From Candidatus Saccharimonadota bacterium (lineage in GTDB: Bacteria; Patescibacteriota; Saccharimonadia; Saccharimonadales; Saccharimonadaceae), in NCBI GenBank assembly GCA_017506895.1, contig JAFWBV010000001.1, positions 61,717-125,716 of the forward strand: 64,000 bases of DNA. The letters run 5' to 3'. Under the pieces are notes generated by a model. The model did no database searches and was not told the DNA's origin. It saw only the letters and a program-made list of their open reading frames with translations. Position numbers and translations under genes: made by a program. Below, in pieces: positions 42,986-53,310 of the stretch; the stretch's first letter is position 1; each line of letters opens with the position of its first letter.

Positions 42986-45342
42986 TAAACTACAATATTT
43001 ACCAAATTAGCTTTCTTCACAAAAATAGTCTTTTTGATGCCACCTTCCAAATACTTACTAACTTTTTCATCATTTTTAACCAATTCGATTATCTTCGATT
43101 CATTTTCCAAATCATTTGCATCAACTTCAATTCTTGCCCTAAGTTTACCGTTAACTTGGACTATTAATTCAACCTTATCAGCAACCAGATATTTATCATC
43201 CCACTTCGGCCATTCATCGTCAACATCCAAGCTCTCCAACATTTCAGAAGCCAAATGCGGTGCAAAAGGTTTTAATAGCTTTGCTAACGCAATTAAATCT
43301 GTTTGATGAACCCCTTCTTTGTACAACTCATTCACATATTCCATCAATGATGCTACCGCAGTATTGAAATTACACTTATAAATATCTTCCGTTACCTTTT
43401 TTATGGTCTTATGGCGTATCACTGCATTATGCTCTTCGTCTAAATCATTCTTGATGCTTTCATCAAAACAGAGATTAAAACAACGATTCAAAAACCGATA
43501 AACACCGCCAACGCTTCTCGGATCCCAAGCCGCATCAAGTTCAACTGGGCCAATAAACATTTCATATGTTCTTAAAGTATCTGCACCATATCCATCGTTA
43601 ATCACATCCAAAGGATCAATCACATTGCCCTTAGACTTCGACATTTTCTTGCCATCTGGTGCATTAATATAACCATGATAAATCAACTTCTTAATTGGTT
43701 CCCTAAATGGCAAATATCCTTGGTCAGCGAAAAACTTACACCAAAATCTAATGTACAACAAATGCGCTACAGCGTGGTCAGCCCCCACATAAATATCTGT
43801 CGGCGCCCAATACGAAATAGCTTCCTTACCCCACGCACTATCTTTATCATGTGGTGAAGTATAGCGCCAAAGATACCAAGAGGAACAAGCATAACCATCC
43901 AACGTATCTGTTTCCCGAGTCATTTCTTCTAAATGAGTCTCGCCCGTTTTTTCATCTTTAACTGGCACCGTCACCTTAAGCCAATCTTTGGCTTTAGCTA
44001 ACGCTGAACGTCCAGAATTATCTGGTTTATAATCATCTACTTCTGGAATCAAAACTGGCAATTGGTCTTCAGGAATCGGATGTGGATTACCATCCTTGTC
44101 ATAAGCAATCGGAATCGGGCAGCCCCAATATCGTTGACGGCTAATTAACCAGTCACGCATCCTATAGGTAGTTTTTGGCGTTCCAAACAAATCTCGGTCG
44201 ACTAGCTCTGTCTCGACAATTGGTAAATCGAACTTCTCTGCAAATTCCTTATCCCTTTCATCATAAAACGGTACCGCCATAATCGCACCAGTTCCATATC
44301 CAGCCAGCACATAATCTGCTACCCAAATAGGTATCTTTTCTTTTGTTGCTGGATTAATCGCAAATGCGCCTGTAAATACCCCCGTCTTTTCTTTATTCTC
44401 TTGCCTTTCGATTTCAGATTTCTTCAAAGAATCTGCTTTATATTTCATCACAGCATCCCTAGCATCATCCGACACAATATAATCCAAACCTGAATACTCC
44501 GGAGCGAGCACCAAGAAAGTTGCGCCCTGAATCGTATCTGGCCGTGTAGTAAAGACAGTAATTTTACGGGAAAACGCAGAACTTAACCCAGCAGCTTGTG
44601 GCACATCTGACGAAGAGCCCTTACCACCTTCATGCCATATTGCAAAATCAACTTCAGCACCCACAGAACGCCCGATCCAGTTTTTTTGCATTGTTTTAAT
44701 CTTTTCAGGCCAATCTAAAGCATCGATATCATCAAGTAATTCATCTGCATATTCAGTAATCTTAAAAAACCACTGCTTCATCTTCTTTTTTTCTACTTCA
44801 TGACCACAACGCCAACAATGACCATTTTCAACTTGCTCGTTAGCAAGCACCGTTTGGTCAACAGGACACCACCATTGATAAGATTCTTTTTGATAAGCTA
44901 ACCCTTTTTTGTATAGTTGCAAGAAACACCACTGTGTCCACTTATAATATTCCGGATCAGAAGTGTTAATTTCTCTGTCCCAATCAATCGCATAACCCAA
45001 TCTTTTTGCTTGTTTACGAAAGTTAGAAATATTTGTCATCGTGACTTCTTGTGGAGCAGTGCCAGTCTTAATAGCATAGTTCTCTGCCGGCAAACCGAAA
45101 GTATCATATCCAAAAGGTCTCATTACATTCAAACGCTGTTGTTCATAAAACCTAGTCAAAACATCAACAATTGTGAAATTTCTCACATGCCCAACATGAA
45201 GTCCGGCCCCCGAAGGATAAGGAAACATCTCTGCTATAAATTTTTTTGACACCCCCAGCTTAATTTCTGCCTTATACGGCTTTTCCTTCTCCCATTTTTG
45301 TTGCCATTTCTCTTCTATTTCTAAAGGGTTATATCTTTTCAT
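42985..45342 (-). CDS. leuS: leucyl-tRNA synthetase
   Basis: About 785 residues, class Ia. It has the HIGH motif in PSGAGLHVGHVRNF, the zinc insertion CPVD…HCWRCG, the editing-domain threonine-rich segment TTRPDTIQG and the KMSKS loop KKMSKSKGNV. It is somewhat shorter than E. coli LeuRS. The ATG at 45340-45342 is chosen over a TTG two codons earlier because TATAAT (45350-45355) ends seven bases before it, a leaderless configuration. Co-transcribed with the methylase and glutaredoxin genes. Confidence 0.96.
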   Translation of the reverse strand: MKRYNPLEIEEKWQQKWEKEKPYKAEIKLGVSKKFIAEMFPYPSGAGLHVGHVRNFTIVDVLTRFYEQQRLNVMRPFGYDTFGLPAENYAIKTGTAPQEVTMTNISNFRKQAKRLGYAIDWDREINTSDPEYYKWTQWCFLQLYKKGLAYQKESYQWWCPVDQTVLANEQVENGHCWRCGHEVEKKKMKQWFFKITEYADELLDDIDALDWPEKIKTMQKNWIGRSVGAEVDFAIWHEGGKGSSSDVPQAAGLSSAFSRKITVFTTRPDTIQGATFLVLAPEYSGLDYIVSDDARDAVMKYKADSLKKSEIERQENKEKTGVFTGAFAINPATKEKIPIWVADYVLAGYGTGAIMAVPFYDERDKEFAEKFDLPIVETELVDRDLFGTPKTTYRMRDWLISRQRYWGCPIPIAYDKDGNPHPIPEDQLPVLIPEVDDYKPDNSGRSALAKAKDWLKVTVPVKDEKTGETHLEEMTRETDTLDGYACSSWYLWRYTSPHDKDSAWGKEAISYWAPTDIYVGADHAVAHLLYIRFWCKFFADQGYLPFREPIKKLIYHGYINAPDGKKMSKSKGNVIDPLDVINDGYGADTLRTYEMFIGPVELDAAWDPRSVGGVYRFLNRCFNLCFDESIKNDLDEEHNAVIRHKTIKKVTEDIYKCNFNTAVASLMEYVNELYKEGVHQTDLIALAKLLKPFAPHLASEMLESLDVDDEWPKWDDKYLVADKVELIVQVNGKLRARIEVDANDLENESKIIELVKNDEKVSKYLEGGIKKTIFVKKANLVNIVV

Positions 45343-45392
45343 AATCAAAATTATACCATAATTACAGTATAAACAAAATTGCTCAACCTAAA

Positions 45393-46640
45393 TTACTTCT
45401 TATTTTGAATTACGTGATTATAGATATTTATAAACGAGTCTAGCGTTTTTTCAAAATTATGCTCATTTGCAATTTTAAGAGATTGCTCACTAAATTTTTT
45501 TATCATTTTATCATCAGACAGAATCTTAACCATTGCGCTACTCATTTCATCAATATTGCCCGGTTCACACAAATAACCATTCTCACCATCTCGACAAACT
45601 TCGCTCACGGCTCCACGATCCACAGCAATCAAGGGCAAACCAGTCGCAGCCGCTTCAATAAGAACAATACCCTGCGTCTCGATTTCTGATGCCGTCACAA
45701 AAACATCTCCAATCTTATATAATTCATATAAATCCGGTGGCATCACTCTCCCCAAAAACTTAACATCATTATCCAGTCCATTACGCTTTACTAACTGTTC
45801 CAATCTTATTCTATCTACCCCATCACCAACAATAATCATCTCTGTTTTCGGAAGATTATTGCGCGCTTTCATATATGCCTTAATAATAGCTTCTACCTTC
45901 TTTTCAGGATCAACTCTACCAACATATAATAAGATTTTTTTGTCCGAAGAAATCTTGTATTCTTTATAAATTGACTCTTTTGCTTTCCCCGGCTTAAAGT
46001 TTGATAAATCCACCCCATTAGAAACAGCCGCTACAGGGACGTCAATTCTATGACCAGATAAAAGATGGTCAATTGCTTGGCTAGTCGGCATTGTCACAAA
46101 ATCACTTTTACTCTGTCGGTTTCGAAAATACGAACTAAGCATCGCATCAACCGGTTTTTTAATAATTCTTGGCAATTTCATCGGTCCAGTCAGCACTTCA
46201 GGCTGATTATGCTCAGTCGTCACAACCGGTATATTATGCTTTCTTGCATAATATACCACCGAAAGACCAATCGGATCTGATATTTGCACATGAACCACAT
46301 CAGGATTAAAATCATTCAAAATGTCTTTAATCTCAGGATACGGAAACACAGACACCCTGAACCCGTGTTTATAAAACAAGTTCGGCATTTTTATCCCAAA
46401 AATCTTCTTTCTCTCTGGCAAAGGATGAATCTGATCATGGTACACTTTTGCTTGTATAGATTTTAAATAAGCAGTTTTCACACCATCAATTATCTCTATA
46501 TGATTTTTACCATTTTGTGAAGGGCATATCACCATAACATCGTGACCACGTTTAGTTAGACCAAGCGCCAAATTATGCGAAAAAACCGCTACACCATTCA
46601 CTTGTGGGTAATAAACTGCAGTAGCAATAACGATTTTCAT
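45393..46640 (-). CDS. GT4-family glycosyltransferase
   Basis: A 415-residue GT-B enzyme. The N-terminal YYPQVNGVAVF…GHDVMVICP acceptor domain is followed by a C-terminal nucleotide-sugar domain with LLYVGRVDPEKKVEAIIKA, and E..GIVLIEAAATGLP (the retaining GT4 EX7E motif). Closest in pattern to diacylglycerol glucosyltransferases and mannosyltransferases, so a glycolipid product is plausible. The leader contains a GTTGCG/CGCAAC hairpin, and its -10 box lies over the stop codon of the S41 gene. Confidence 0.88.
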   Translation of the reverse strand: MKIVIATAVYYPQVNGVAVFSHNLALGLTKRGHDVMVICPSQNGKNHIEIIDGVKTAYLKSIQAKVYHDQIHPLPERKKIFGIKMPNLFYKHGFRVSVFPYPEIKDILNDFNPDVVHVQISDPIGLSVVYYARKHNIPVVTTEHNQPEVLTGPMKLPRIIKKPVDAMLSSYFRNRQSKSDFVTMPTSQAIDHLLSGHRIDVPVAAVSNGVDLSNFKPGKAKESIYKEYKISSDKKILLYVGRVDPEKKVEAIIKAYMKARNNLPKTEMIIVGDGVDRIRLEQLVKRNGLDNDVKFLGRVMPPDLYELYKIGDVFVTASEIETQGIVLIEAAATGLPLIAVDRGAVSEVCRDGENGYLCEPGNIDEMSSAMVKILSDDKMIKKFSEQSLKIANEHNFEKTLDSFINIYNHVIQNKK

Positions 46641-46656
46641 TTCATTTTCTCCGTAC

Positions 46657-46702
46657 GTTGCGTAGTATAAACTATGTAGCGCAACTCTCCTGACATATTA
46701 TA
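46657..46702 (-). promoter_or_regulatory. promoter and leader hairpin of the glycosyltransferase gene
   Basis: TATAAT at 46697-46702 contains the TAA stop of the preceding gene. Its leader carries a stem GTTGCG/CGCAAC (46657-46662 and 46680-46685) with inner TAGT/ACTA pairs, followed by GGAGAA and the ATG. Confidence 0.45.
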
Positions 46703-47894
46703 ACTCTTTAGCCTTCTTAAGTTGTGGATCACGCATTTGATTAATGTCTTCATATGAACGTTCTATCTCATAATCTGGCGTAATACCTTCCAGATTAATA
46801 GATCGCCCTTTCGGGGTCAACCATTCTGCCGTCGTAACTTTCAATACTGAACCATATGATAAATCAAACAATTGTTGGACTACACCTTTGCCATAAGTTT
46901 TCTCGCCAACCACAGTAGCCTTTTCATAATCTTGCAAAGCTCCAGCTACAATCTCGGAAGCTGACGCAGTTGAACCATTAACTAAAACTACTGTCTTCAT
47001 ATCCTTTAATATAGCTTGTCCATGACCAGAAGCTGATTCAGTATCACCAAAATGTTTAGATTTGGTCTGCAAAACTGTCTGACCATCTAACCACAAGCTA
47101 AGCAAATCTTGTGCCGCCGAAACATACCCACCGCCATTACCGCGCAAATCTAAAATCACCTTCTTTATTCCCTTATCCGTAAACTCTTTTGCTATTTTCT
47201 GCACCTTTGATCCAGTATCATTATCAAATCGTGTCACAGTGATAATTGCGGTTGAACCATCATATTCTACATAAGCCGACACATTATTGATCGTTTCGCG
47301 CTTCATCGTGAAAGATTTTTCTTTACCATCACGAACTACCGTGATGGTTACCTCTGTGCCAGTTTCACCACGTACTTTTTTCGATATCTCTTCCGTAGAT
47401 AAACTATAGACTTCTTCACCATCGACTTTGTAAATAATATCTCCAGCTAAAATACCAGCTTTTCTTGCAGGGTTATCCGGCAAAGTCCTTAATACTCTTA
47501 CATATCCATCTCTAAGCCCCATCTCGACACCAATACCGCTACCAACGTTACCATGCAAATCATTATAAAACTCTTCTGATTCTTCTGAGCCCATATAAAC
47601 TGTATATTTATCACCTAATGCATCAACTAAACCTTTTTTGGCTCCCTCGATTACTTCACTTTCTACAATTTCGCCATTATAAGAATTAGCTAACTTATTA
47701 TATACTTCGTCAAGAGACGACCAGTCGACTTTTGATGACTTATTATTAGACAGACCTAAATATGGGCCAAAACCACCGAAAATATTATCCCAATTTATGC
47801 CTACAACAATTCCAATTATCAGCATAATCGCCGAAATCAAAATAGCGTTGCCAAGGCTTGTCTTTTTTTCATTCCATTCCACTTTTTCACTCAT
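46698..47894 (-). CDS. ctpA: S41 carboxy-terminal processing protease
   Basis: 398 residues: an N-terminal membrane anchor (about 15-35), a PDZ domain (about 110-190, GIGVEMG…LPDNPARKAGILAGDII) and a tail-specific protease domain with catalytic Ser in GSTASASEI and Lys in GEKTYGKG. It cleaves exported proteins from their C termini outside the membrane. TATAAT at 47902-47907 ends seven bases before the ATG. It lies after the CHAP hydrolase and FtsEX, so it may process or regulate cell-wall hydrolases. Confidence 0.93.
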   Translation of the reverse strand: MSEKVEWNEKKTSLGNAILISAIMLIIGIVVGINWDNIFGGFGPYLGLSNNKSSKVDWSSLDEVYNKLANSYNGEIVESEVIEGAKKGLVDALGDKYTVYMGSEESEEFYNDLHGNVGSGIGVEMGLRDGYVRVLRTLPDNPARKAGILAGDIIYKVDGEEVYSLSTEEISKKVRGETGTEVTITVVRDGKEKSFTMKRETINNVSAYVEYDGSTAIITVTRFDNDTGSKVQKIAKEFTDKGIKKVILDLRGNGGGYVSAAQDLLSLWLDGQTVLQTKSKHFGDTESASGHGQAILKDMKTVVLVNGSTASASEIVAGALQDYEKATVVGEKTYGKGVVQQLFDLSYGSVLKVTTAEWLTPKGRSINLEGITPDYEIERSYEDINQMRDPQLKKAKEL

Positions 47895-47921
47895 GTTTAT
47901 TATTATAACACGGATAATTGG

Positions 47922-49088
47922 TTAAAAGTGAATATAATTATATTGCCAAACTTCATTCGCCGGAATTGTCCTAGCGCCAAAATCTCCATAATGTATACTG
48001 CCAGAGTATAGATAGGTAGCATAAGCATTATTGTACTCAGTTACATTGATTGAGCCATCGCCATTCACACTTTCCACCCAGAATACATGACCATATGGAT
48101 AGCCATCAACTTGGCCAATCGTATTAGCAGCAGGATTTTTATCAACAACATAACCAGCCGCCCTGGCTCCATCATCCCACGAATAAGCATTTCCCCATCC
48201 TATTGAAACGCCAGCATATTCATACGCCTTCCAGCCAGCATAACTCACACATTCGCAAACATAACCACCAATTTTATGCCAACCATAGACATCTTCCCAA
48301 TAAGTTAAGTAGGCATCCTGTCTTCCAGGGCAATCTCCCTGCCACGGATAAGTATTGGCGCCAGAATAAGCTGAACCACGGTATAACTCTGGATGAGCTT
48401 CCTGTTCAGCGCGTTCAGCTTCGCGTTGAGCAAGCTGGGCCGCTTTAGCCTCTTCAGCATAAGCTTCAGCATCATTTGCAAACTTAGCTACTAAATTTTG
48501 CTGTTCATTTCTTTTAGCTAATAAAGATTCTCGAGCAGATTTCTGTTGGGCTAATAACTCTTCCACTTCGGCTTTATCAGCTTCCAACTTTTCCTTGGCT
48601 TGCTTCACAGCAGCTGCAGAAATACTTATCTGCTCCTTCACAACTTCATTTCGCGCTGTCTTTTCGGCGAGATCCGAAATAGAACTAGCCCCTGCTAGAA
48701 CTCTGATTGGTTCCGAATCGGACTCAAAATGCATATTTATTAACAGTTCAGCCAACGCCTCTTGCTCTTCAAGTAGCTTAGCTTCCTTAATTTCAATTTG
48801 TTTCTTTAATTCTTTTATCTCAACTTCGGTTTGAACAATTTCCGCCTCCTTACCTGCAATTTCAGCCGTGAGCTCATTTACGCGCGCCTGGTAAGCATTA
48901 GCAGAGCTGGCCGCCGCCGCCGCATTTTTAGTAGCTTCCTTTTCCTTTTCTACCGCCTCACGACAAGCAGCTGAGTTTTGACAAGCCTTAGAAATCGCAC
49001 CAACGCTATTAGCATTAACTATTAATCCGACAAAAAGGCTTGGAATTATCAAGATGGTTAAAAGTTTCTTACTTTTAAGTATTACCAT
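47922..49088 (-). CDS. secreted coiled-coil CHAP hydrolase (PcsB-like)
   Basis: 388 residues: a signal peptide (about 1-31), a long coiled coil (about 45-230) and a C-terminal CHAP domain (about 250-388) with catalytic Cys in CECVSYAGW and His in GHVFWVE. This architecture is that of PcsB and of other FtsEX-activated peptidoglycan hydrolases. It lies directly downstream of ftsE-ftsX, so it is very likely their effector in division. TACAAT at 49095-49100 ends six bases before the ATG. Confidence 0.88.
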   Translation of the reverse strand: MVILKSKKLLTILIIPSLFVGLIVNANSVGAISKACQNSAACREAVEKEKEATKNAAAAASSANAYQARVNELTAEIAGKEAEIVQTEVEIKELKKQIEIKEAKLLEEQEALAELLINMHFESDSEPIRVLAGASSISDLAEKTARNEVVKEQISISAAAVKQAKEKLEADKAEVEELLAQQKSARESLLAKRNEQQNLVAKFANDAEAYAEEAKAAQLAQREAERAEQEAHPELYRGSAYSGANTYPWQGDCPGRQDAYLTYWEDVYGWHKIGGYVCECVSYAGWKAYEYAGVSIGWGNAYSWDDGARAAGYVVDKNPAANTIGQVDGYPYGHVFWVESVNGDGSINVTEYNNAYATYLYSGSIHYGDFGARTIPANEVWQYNYIHF

Positions 49089-49107
49089 AACTACATTGTA
49101 GCATATT

Positions 49108-50148
49108 CTAGGATTTATTCAAATACTTTGAAACTGCTAGTCTAGCAGAGAGACGGCCAATAATAATGCCCAATCCAATAAATGCTAAATAGACCAAAAT
49201 CAATTTGTTTGATTCTAAAATATCTGTTATAACTTTGACATCAATTCCATAATTCGCTAACTTTGGCGCCATAAACTCAAAGCCAAGATATGAAACCGTC
49301 GCAGCTACAACCCCAGCAATCAAACCACAAATCTCCGCTTCAATCAAGAATGGCCCACGAATAAAACTTTTTTCTGCGCCCACTAATTTCATCATATATA
49401 TCTCTTCACGACGTGAGAAAATTGCCATCCTAATAGTAGAAAAGATTATTAGAATCGAAATCACCAAGAATACCGCTGCTAGAATAATACCGCCAGTCCT
49501 TGCAATCCTTGCCCACGATGTAATTGTTGCAATTTCAGCTTGATTAACATCATAAGTTGGAGCTTTTTCCTTATCAACATAAAACTTAAACTCTTCATCT
49601 TCTTCAACAATTTTCTTAATACTAGAAAGATCATCTACGTTATAAACTTTAATTCGCATCGTACCCTGCATCTTACTAAGCATTAAAGCTTTCATTTCAT
49701 CATCAAGAATATTAATTATTTCGTCACTTCCCTCATTTTCCGCCAAAAACTTTGCATATTCTTCTTCTGAATTAGAAATTTCGACCGATTTTACATTAGA
49801 GTCGTTACTAATTGTAGTCTTCAGATCAGATAACACTTTTTCACTTAGCCCAGGCTTCAAATAAATCGTAATATCAATCTTATCCTTCATCATTTCCGCC
49901 GTGCTAGTCAGAATAACACTAGCCACAACTGTTACAAACAAAATAATCAAAGTAATCGCCATTACAACAGTTGCGGCAGTTGACAACCAAATATTACGTC
50001 CAAAACCTTTCGCTCCATATTTTGCAATTCTAGCTTGATTGCGAATTGGGTGATGTTGCTTCGTACGCTGCATCGCGCGTAAACTTTTCTTCGTTACCTT
50101 TTTTAGCTTCTTTTCTTTTCCAGCTTGTTTCATTTCCTGTTCCGACAT
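49108..50148 (-). CDS. ftsX: cell division protein FtsX
   Basis: 346 residues: a long basic cytosolic N terminus (about 1-50), four membrane helices and an extracellular loop (about 85-215) that in relatives binds a peptidoglycan hydrolase. The C-terminal FtsX core (RMAIFSRREEIYMMKLVGA, FIRGPFLIEAE) is typical. Its start lies next to the ftsE stop, with GAAAGGTGAT upstream. It is the membrane partner of FtsE. Confidence 0.93.
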   Translation of the reverse strand: MSEQEMKQAGKEKKLKKVTKKSLRAMQRTKQHHPIRNQARIAKYGAKGFGRNIWLSTAATVVMAITLIILFVTVVASVILTSTAEMMKDKIDITIYLKPGLSEKVLSDLKTTISNDSNVKSVEISNSEEEYAKFLAENEGSDEIINILDDEMKALMLSKMQGTMRIKVYNVDDLSSIKKIVEEDEEFKFYVDKEKAPTYDVNQAEIATITSWARIARTGGIILAAVFLVISILIIFSTIRMAIFSRREEIYMMKLVGAEKSFIRGPFLIEAEICGLIAGVVAATVSYLGFEFMAPKLANYGIDVKVITDILESNKLILVYLAFIGLGIIIGRLSARLAVSKYLNKS

Positions 50149-50958
50149 CTATATCACCTTTCTTCGTGGAGCTTTCACCTGCCCCATAGTTTGATTATTA
50201 GCTACGGGCTTTTTGAGCGCGTGGCCTGGCATCTGCACCGCACGCGCTGGAGCTTTTGGAATAGGTGTAGCGTCAAGATTATAAATGCCATTATTTTTCT
50301 GATCATTTACAATCTTACCATCTTTCATCGTAATAACACGTTTCTGCAAATTGTTTACAATATTCTCATTATGAGTAGTTACCAAAATGGTAGTCCCAAA
50401 ATCATTAATCTTTTTCAAAAGTTGGATGATTTCTTGTGTAGTCAATTTATCAAGGTTCGCAGTAGGCTCGTCTGCAATTAAAATCTTTGGCTGTCTAGCT
50501 ACAGAACGCGCTATCGCTACTCTTTGCTGTTGACCACCTGACAACTGATGCGGAAACTTTTTCGCTTGATCTAATAAATCGACTAACTCCAGCACCTTCG
50601 GCACCGTCCTTCGTATTTCCTTGCCACTCATGCCAGCAATTTCCAAAGCAAAAGCTACATTCTCATAAACTGTTCTTCTCGGCAGTAGCTTAAAATCTTG
50701 AAACACTACACCTAGTCTTCTACGATAACCAGGAATGTGGCGCTTTTTAACATAATCTAAATCGATACCACCGATAATAATCTTTCCAGAATCAGGATTT
50801 TCTTCCTTCGTAATCATCTTCATTAAAGTCGACTTACCGGCACCCGATTTTCCAACTAAAAATACAAATTCATTCGGCTCAATATGTAACGAAACTGAAT
50901 CAAGCGCAGGGCTATTATCACCTGGATACTTTTTAGTTACAGAATCGAGCAATATCAT
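50149..50958 (-). CDS. ftsE: cell division ATP-binding protein FtsE
   Basis: 269 residues: an ABC ATPase with Walker A GKSGAGKST, signature LSGGQQQRVAIARS, Walker B ILIADEPTANLD and a switch His (VTTHN). The FtsE-type GVVFQDFKLLP Q-loop is present. A basic, Pro-rich tail of about 45 residues is added at the C terminus. TAATAT with a TGC extension (50965-50970) ends six bases before the ATG, so the ftsE mRNA is probably leaderless. Confidence 0.94.
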   Translation of the reverse strand: MILLDSVTKKYPGDNSPALDSVSLHIEPNEFVFLVGKSGAGKSTLMKMITKEENPDSGKIIIGGIDLDYVKKRHIPGYRRRLGVVFQDFKLLPRRTVYENVAFALEIAGMSGKEIRRTVPKVLELVDLLDQAKKFPHQLSGGQQQRVAIARSVARQPKILIADEPTANLDKLTTQEIIQLLKKINDFGTTILVTTHNENIVNNLQKRVITMKDGKIVNDQKNNGIYNLDATPIPKAPARAVQMPGHALKKPVANNQTMGQVKAPRRKVI

Positions 50959-50997
50959 ACTTACATATTAGCACAAACAATTTGCATTTTGCAAGTT

Positions 50998-53310
50998 TTA
51001 ACAAATAAGCGTCTTGATATGAAAAGTTATATTCTTATCTTTTTGTCCTTCTGCTTGATAAATCACTCCAGGAGTAATGACGCTATTTGGATAGTCTTTT
51101 CGCACTTTCTCTAAGGTGTCATTATAAGAATCGGACGTCGTCACCGTCAAATCTTCCTCGTTGTACGCATCGAAAGAAATATTATTATCTGGCTTCAAAT
51201 AACGCAATAACATTTCTAAATCAATCTCAAAACCAGCCAAATAAGGTGTGAGCTTAAAGGCACTTTTTACCGAATTCTTAAATTCTCCCACAATGCCCAA
51301 AAACTCACCATTCACAAATACCTCGGCAGAACGTTTTGGCTCGAAAGGCTTTTCAACCGCATAATCGTTTTTAAGCGGCAAATACTCAACCGAAACATTA
51401 TATTCATCAAGTAATCTTGCCAAATATTTTTTCGCTTTATAAAACGCAGTTCCCACTCCTTTTCGTTCTGCAACAATAAATCCAAAAGAAGTATTTTCGA
51501 CCGGAACACTTTCGTCATTTAATCCATTCTTTTTACAATAAACTTTATTTATCTCATAGATCGCAAATCTTTCCACAGGTAGTTTTTCGTTTTTATAAGA
51601 TTTTTCAAGTAAACTCGGTAAAATTGATTGTCGCACAAATTGTAGTTCTGGTGAAATCGAATTAGTTATACGATAAGAATTGCTAGAATCTAACCCCGCT
51701 TTTTCAAGTAACTTCTCGCTCACAAAGCTATAAGTCAATAATTCATTTGCACCTAGCCTTAACATTAAATTGCGCAGACCACTTTTTAATTCAACCATTG
51801 CATTCTGTTCTGCAGTAGCATGAAATGGCAAAACTGGCTTAATATTATCATAGCCAAGCAACCTGCCGACCTCTTCAATGATGTCTTCTTTAATATGAAT
51901 ATCGGTACGCCATTTTGGGACTAGCACGTTAAGGGTATCACGAAAACCTTTTACGTCAAATCCAACATTGCTCAAAGTCTTAATTATCAGATTTTTATCA
52001 TAGTCTGTTCCTAAAAGTTCATTAATCTCTTCTGTTGTAATTTTTACAACAATATCTCTAGACTTATTAGGGTATTCGTCTACCTTACCAAACACTCGAA
52101 ATCCATCCGCCAGCATTCTTGCACAAAGAGTTGCTACCGTCATCGTTTGATACGCCGGTTGGCCTTTAGTAAATCTCGTAATTGCCTCCGAAAAAATTCC
52201 ATGAGCCATTTGCGTTTTTCTTAAATTGTATAAACTAAAAGTCGCACTCTCAATAATTATTCTTTTCGTCGTGTCATCAATCATTGTTGATTTTCCGCCC
52301 ATCGCACCTGCCAAAGCCACCGGAGTATCATCAGAACATATCACAATATCATTCTCATTCAACGAAATATCACTTTCATCAAGCAAAACTATTTTTTCAC
52401 CGTTCTTGGCCAATCGCACTTTTATTTTGGCTTTATTACTACCACTTACTTCAAGAAATTTATCATAATCAAATGCATGCAAGGGTTGTCCTGAAAGAAG
52501 CATTAAATAATTTGTTGCATCAACAATCGGGTTTATAGGCTTCATTCCGGACTTTACTAAAATAGTATCCTGCCAAGATAAGTATTTCTTCGAGAACTCT
52601 CCATGCTTTTCTAATAATACCGCGCTATATCTCTGACAAATCTCCAAATCGTCTATACTCACGGTAACTGGTTCATTAAGAGATAACTCAAAACCCGTTG
52701 AAACAAAGTCCGGTTCAATAAACTTCTCACCTAATATTCCGGCCACTTCTCTTGCGAATCCAATCATACCAAAACAATCTGGTCGATGCGTTAAGGATTT
52801 ATTTTCAATTTCAAGAATCAAATCATTTAATTCAAATACATCAGCCAACATGTCTCCCGGTTTTGCTAACTCAGGTTCAATTTCTACTATACCGCTATGA
52901 TCATCACCAAAATCCAGTTCATCAGCTCCTGCCAGCATACCGCATGATTCAAATCCCTGCATCTTACGTTTACCAATTATAAATGGTGCGTCTTCATGTA
53001 CTGACGCCGGCACTATTGCGCCAGGAGCAATCCATGCTGCCAACATTCCTTCGCGTACATTCGGAGCACCACAAACAACCTGAACCAGCTCTGGGCCACC
53101 AGCATTTATTTGACAAACGGTTAGATGAGTGTTCGGAATTGGCTCGCATGATTCAACCCTAACAACATAAATCGTGTCATATTTATGCGTTTCGTCAACA
53201 ACACCTTCAACTTCCACCAATCTAGCACCTATTAATCTAATTAATTCATCATTAGAAACACTACTAGGAATAGTTACATATTTTTTTAACCAATTTAATG
53301 AAATTCTCAT
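50998..53310 (-). CDS. pheT: phenylalanyl-tRNA synthetase beta subunit
   Basis: 770 residues with the full domain set: N-terminal EMAP-like tRNA-binding domain (about 40-155), B3/4 editing domain (about 210-380), B5 domain, a core-like domain and a C-terminal anticodon-binding domain (about 680-770). It partners PheS. AAGGAGTTTTAA precedes the ATG, directly after pheS. Confidence 0.96.
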   Translation of the reverse strand: MRISLNWLKKYVTIPSSVSNDELIRLIGARLVEVEGVVDETHKYDTIYVVRVESCEPIPNTHLTVCQINAGGPELVQVVCGAPNVREGMLAAWIAPGAIVPASVHEDAPFIIGKRKMQGFESCGMLAGADELDFGDDHSGIVEIEPELAKPGDMLADVFELNDLILEIENKSLTHRPDCFGMIGFAREVAGILGEKFIEPDFVSTGFELSLNEPVTVSIDDLEICQRYSAVLLEKHGEFSKKYLSWQDTILVKSGMKPINPIVDATNYLMLLSGQPLHAFDYDKFLEVSGSNKAKIKVRLAKNGEKIVLLDESDISLNENDIVICSDDTPVALAGAMGGKSTMIDDTTKRIIIESATFSLYNLRKTQMAHGIFSEAITRFTKGQPAYQTMTVATLCARMLADGFRVFGKVDEYPNKSRDIVVKITTEEINELLGTDYDKNLIIKTLSNVGFDVKGFRDTLNVLVPKWRTDIHIKEDIIEEVGRLLGYDNIKPVLPFHATAEQNAMVELKSGLRNLMLRLGANELLTYSFVSEKLLEKAGLDSSNSYRITNSISPELQFVRQSILPSLLEKSYKNEKLPVERFAIYEINKVYCKKNGLNDESVPVENTSFGFIVAERKGVGTAFYKAKKYLARLLDEYNVSVEYLPLKNDYAVEKPFEPKRSAEVFVNGEFLGIVGEFKNSVKSAFKLTPYLAGFEIDLEMLLRYLKPDNNISFDAYNEEDLTVTTSDSYNDTLEKVRKDYPNSVITPGVIYQAEGQKDKNITFHIKTLIC

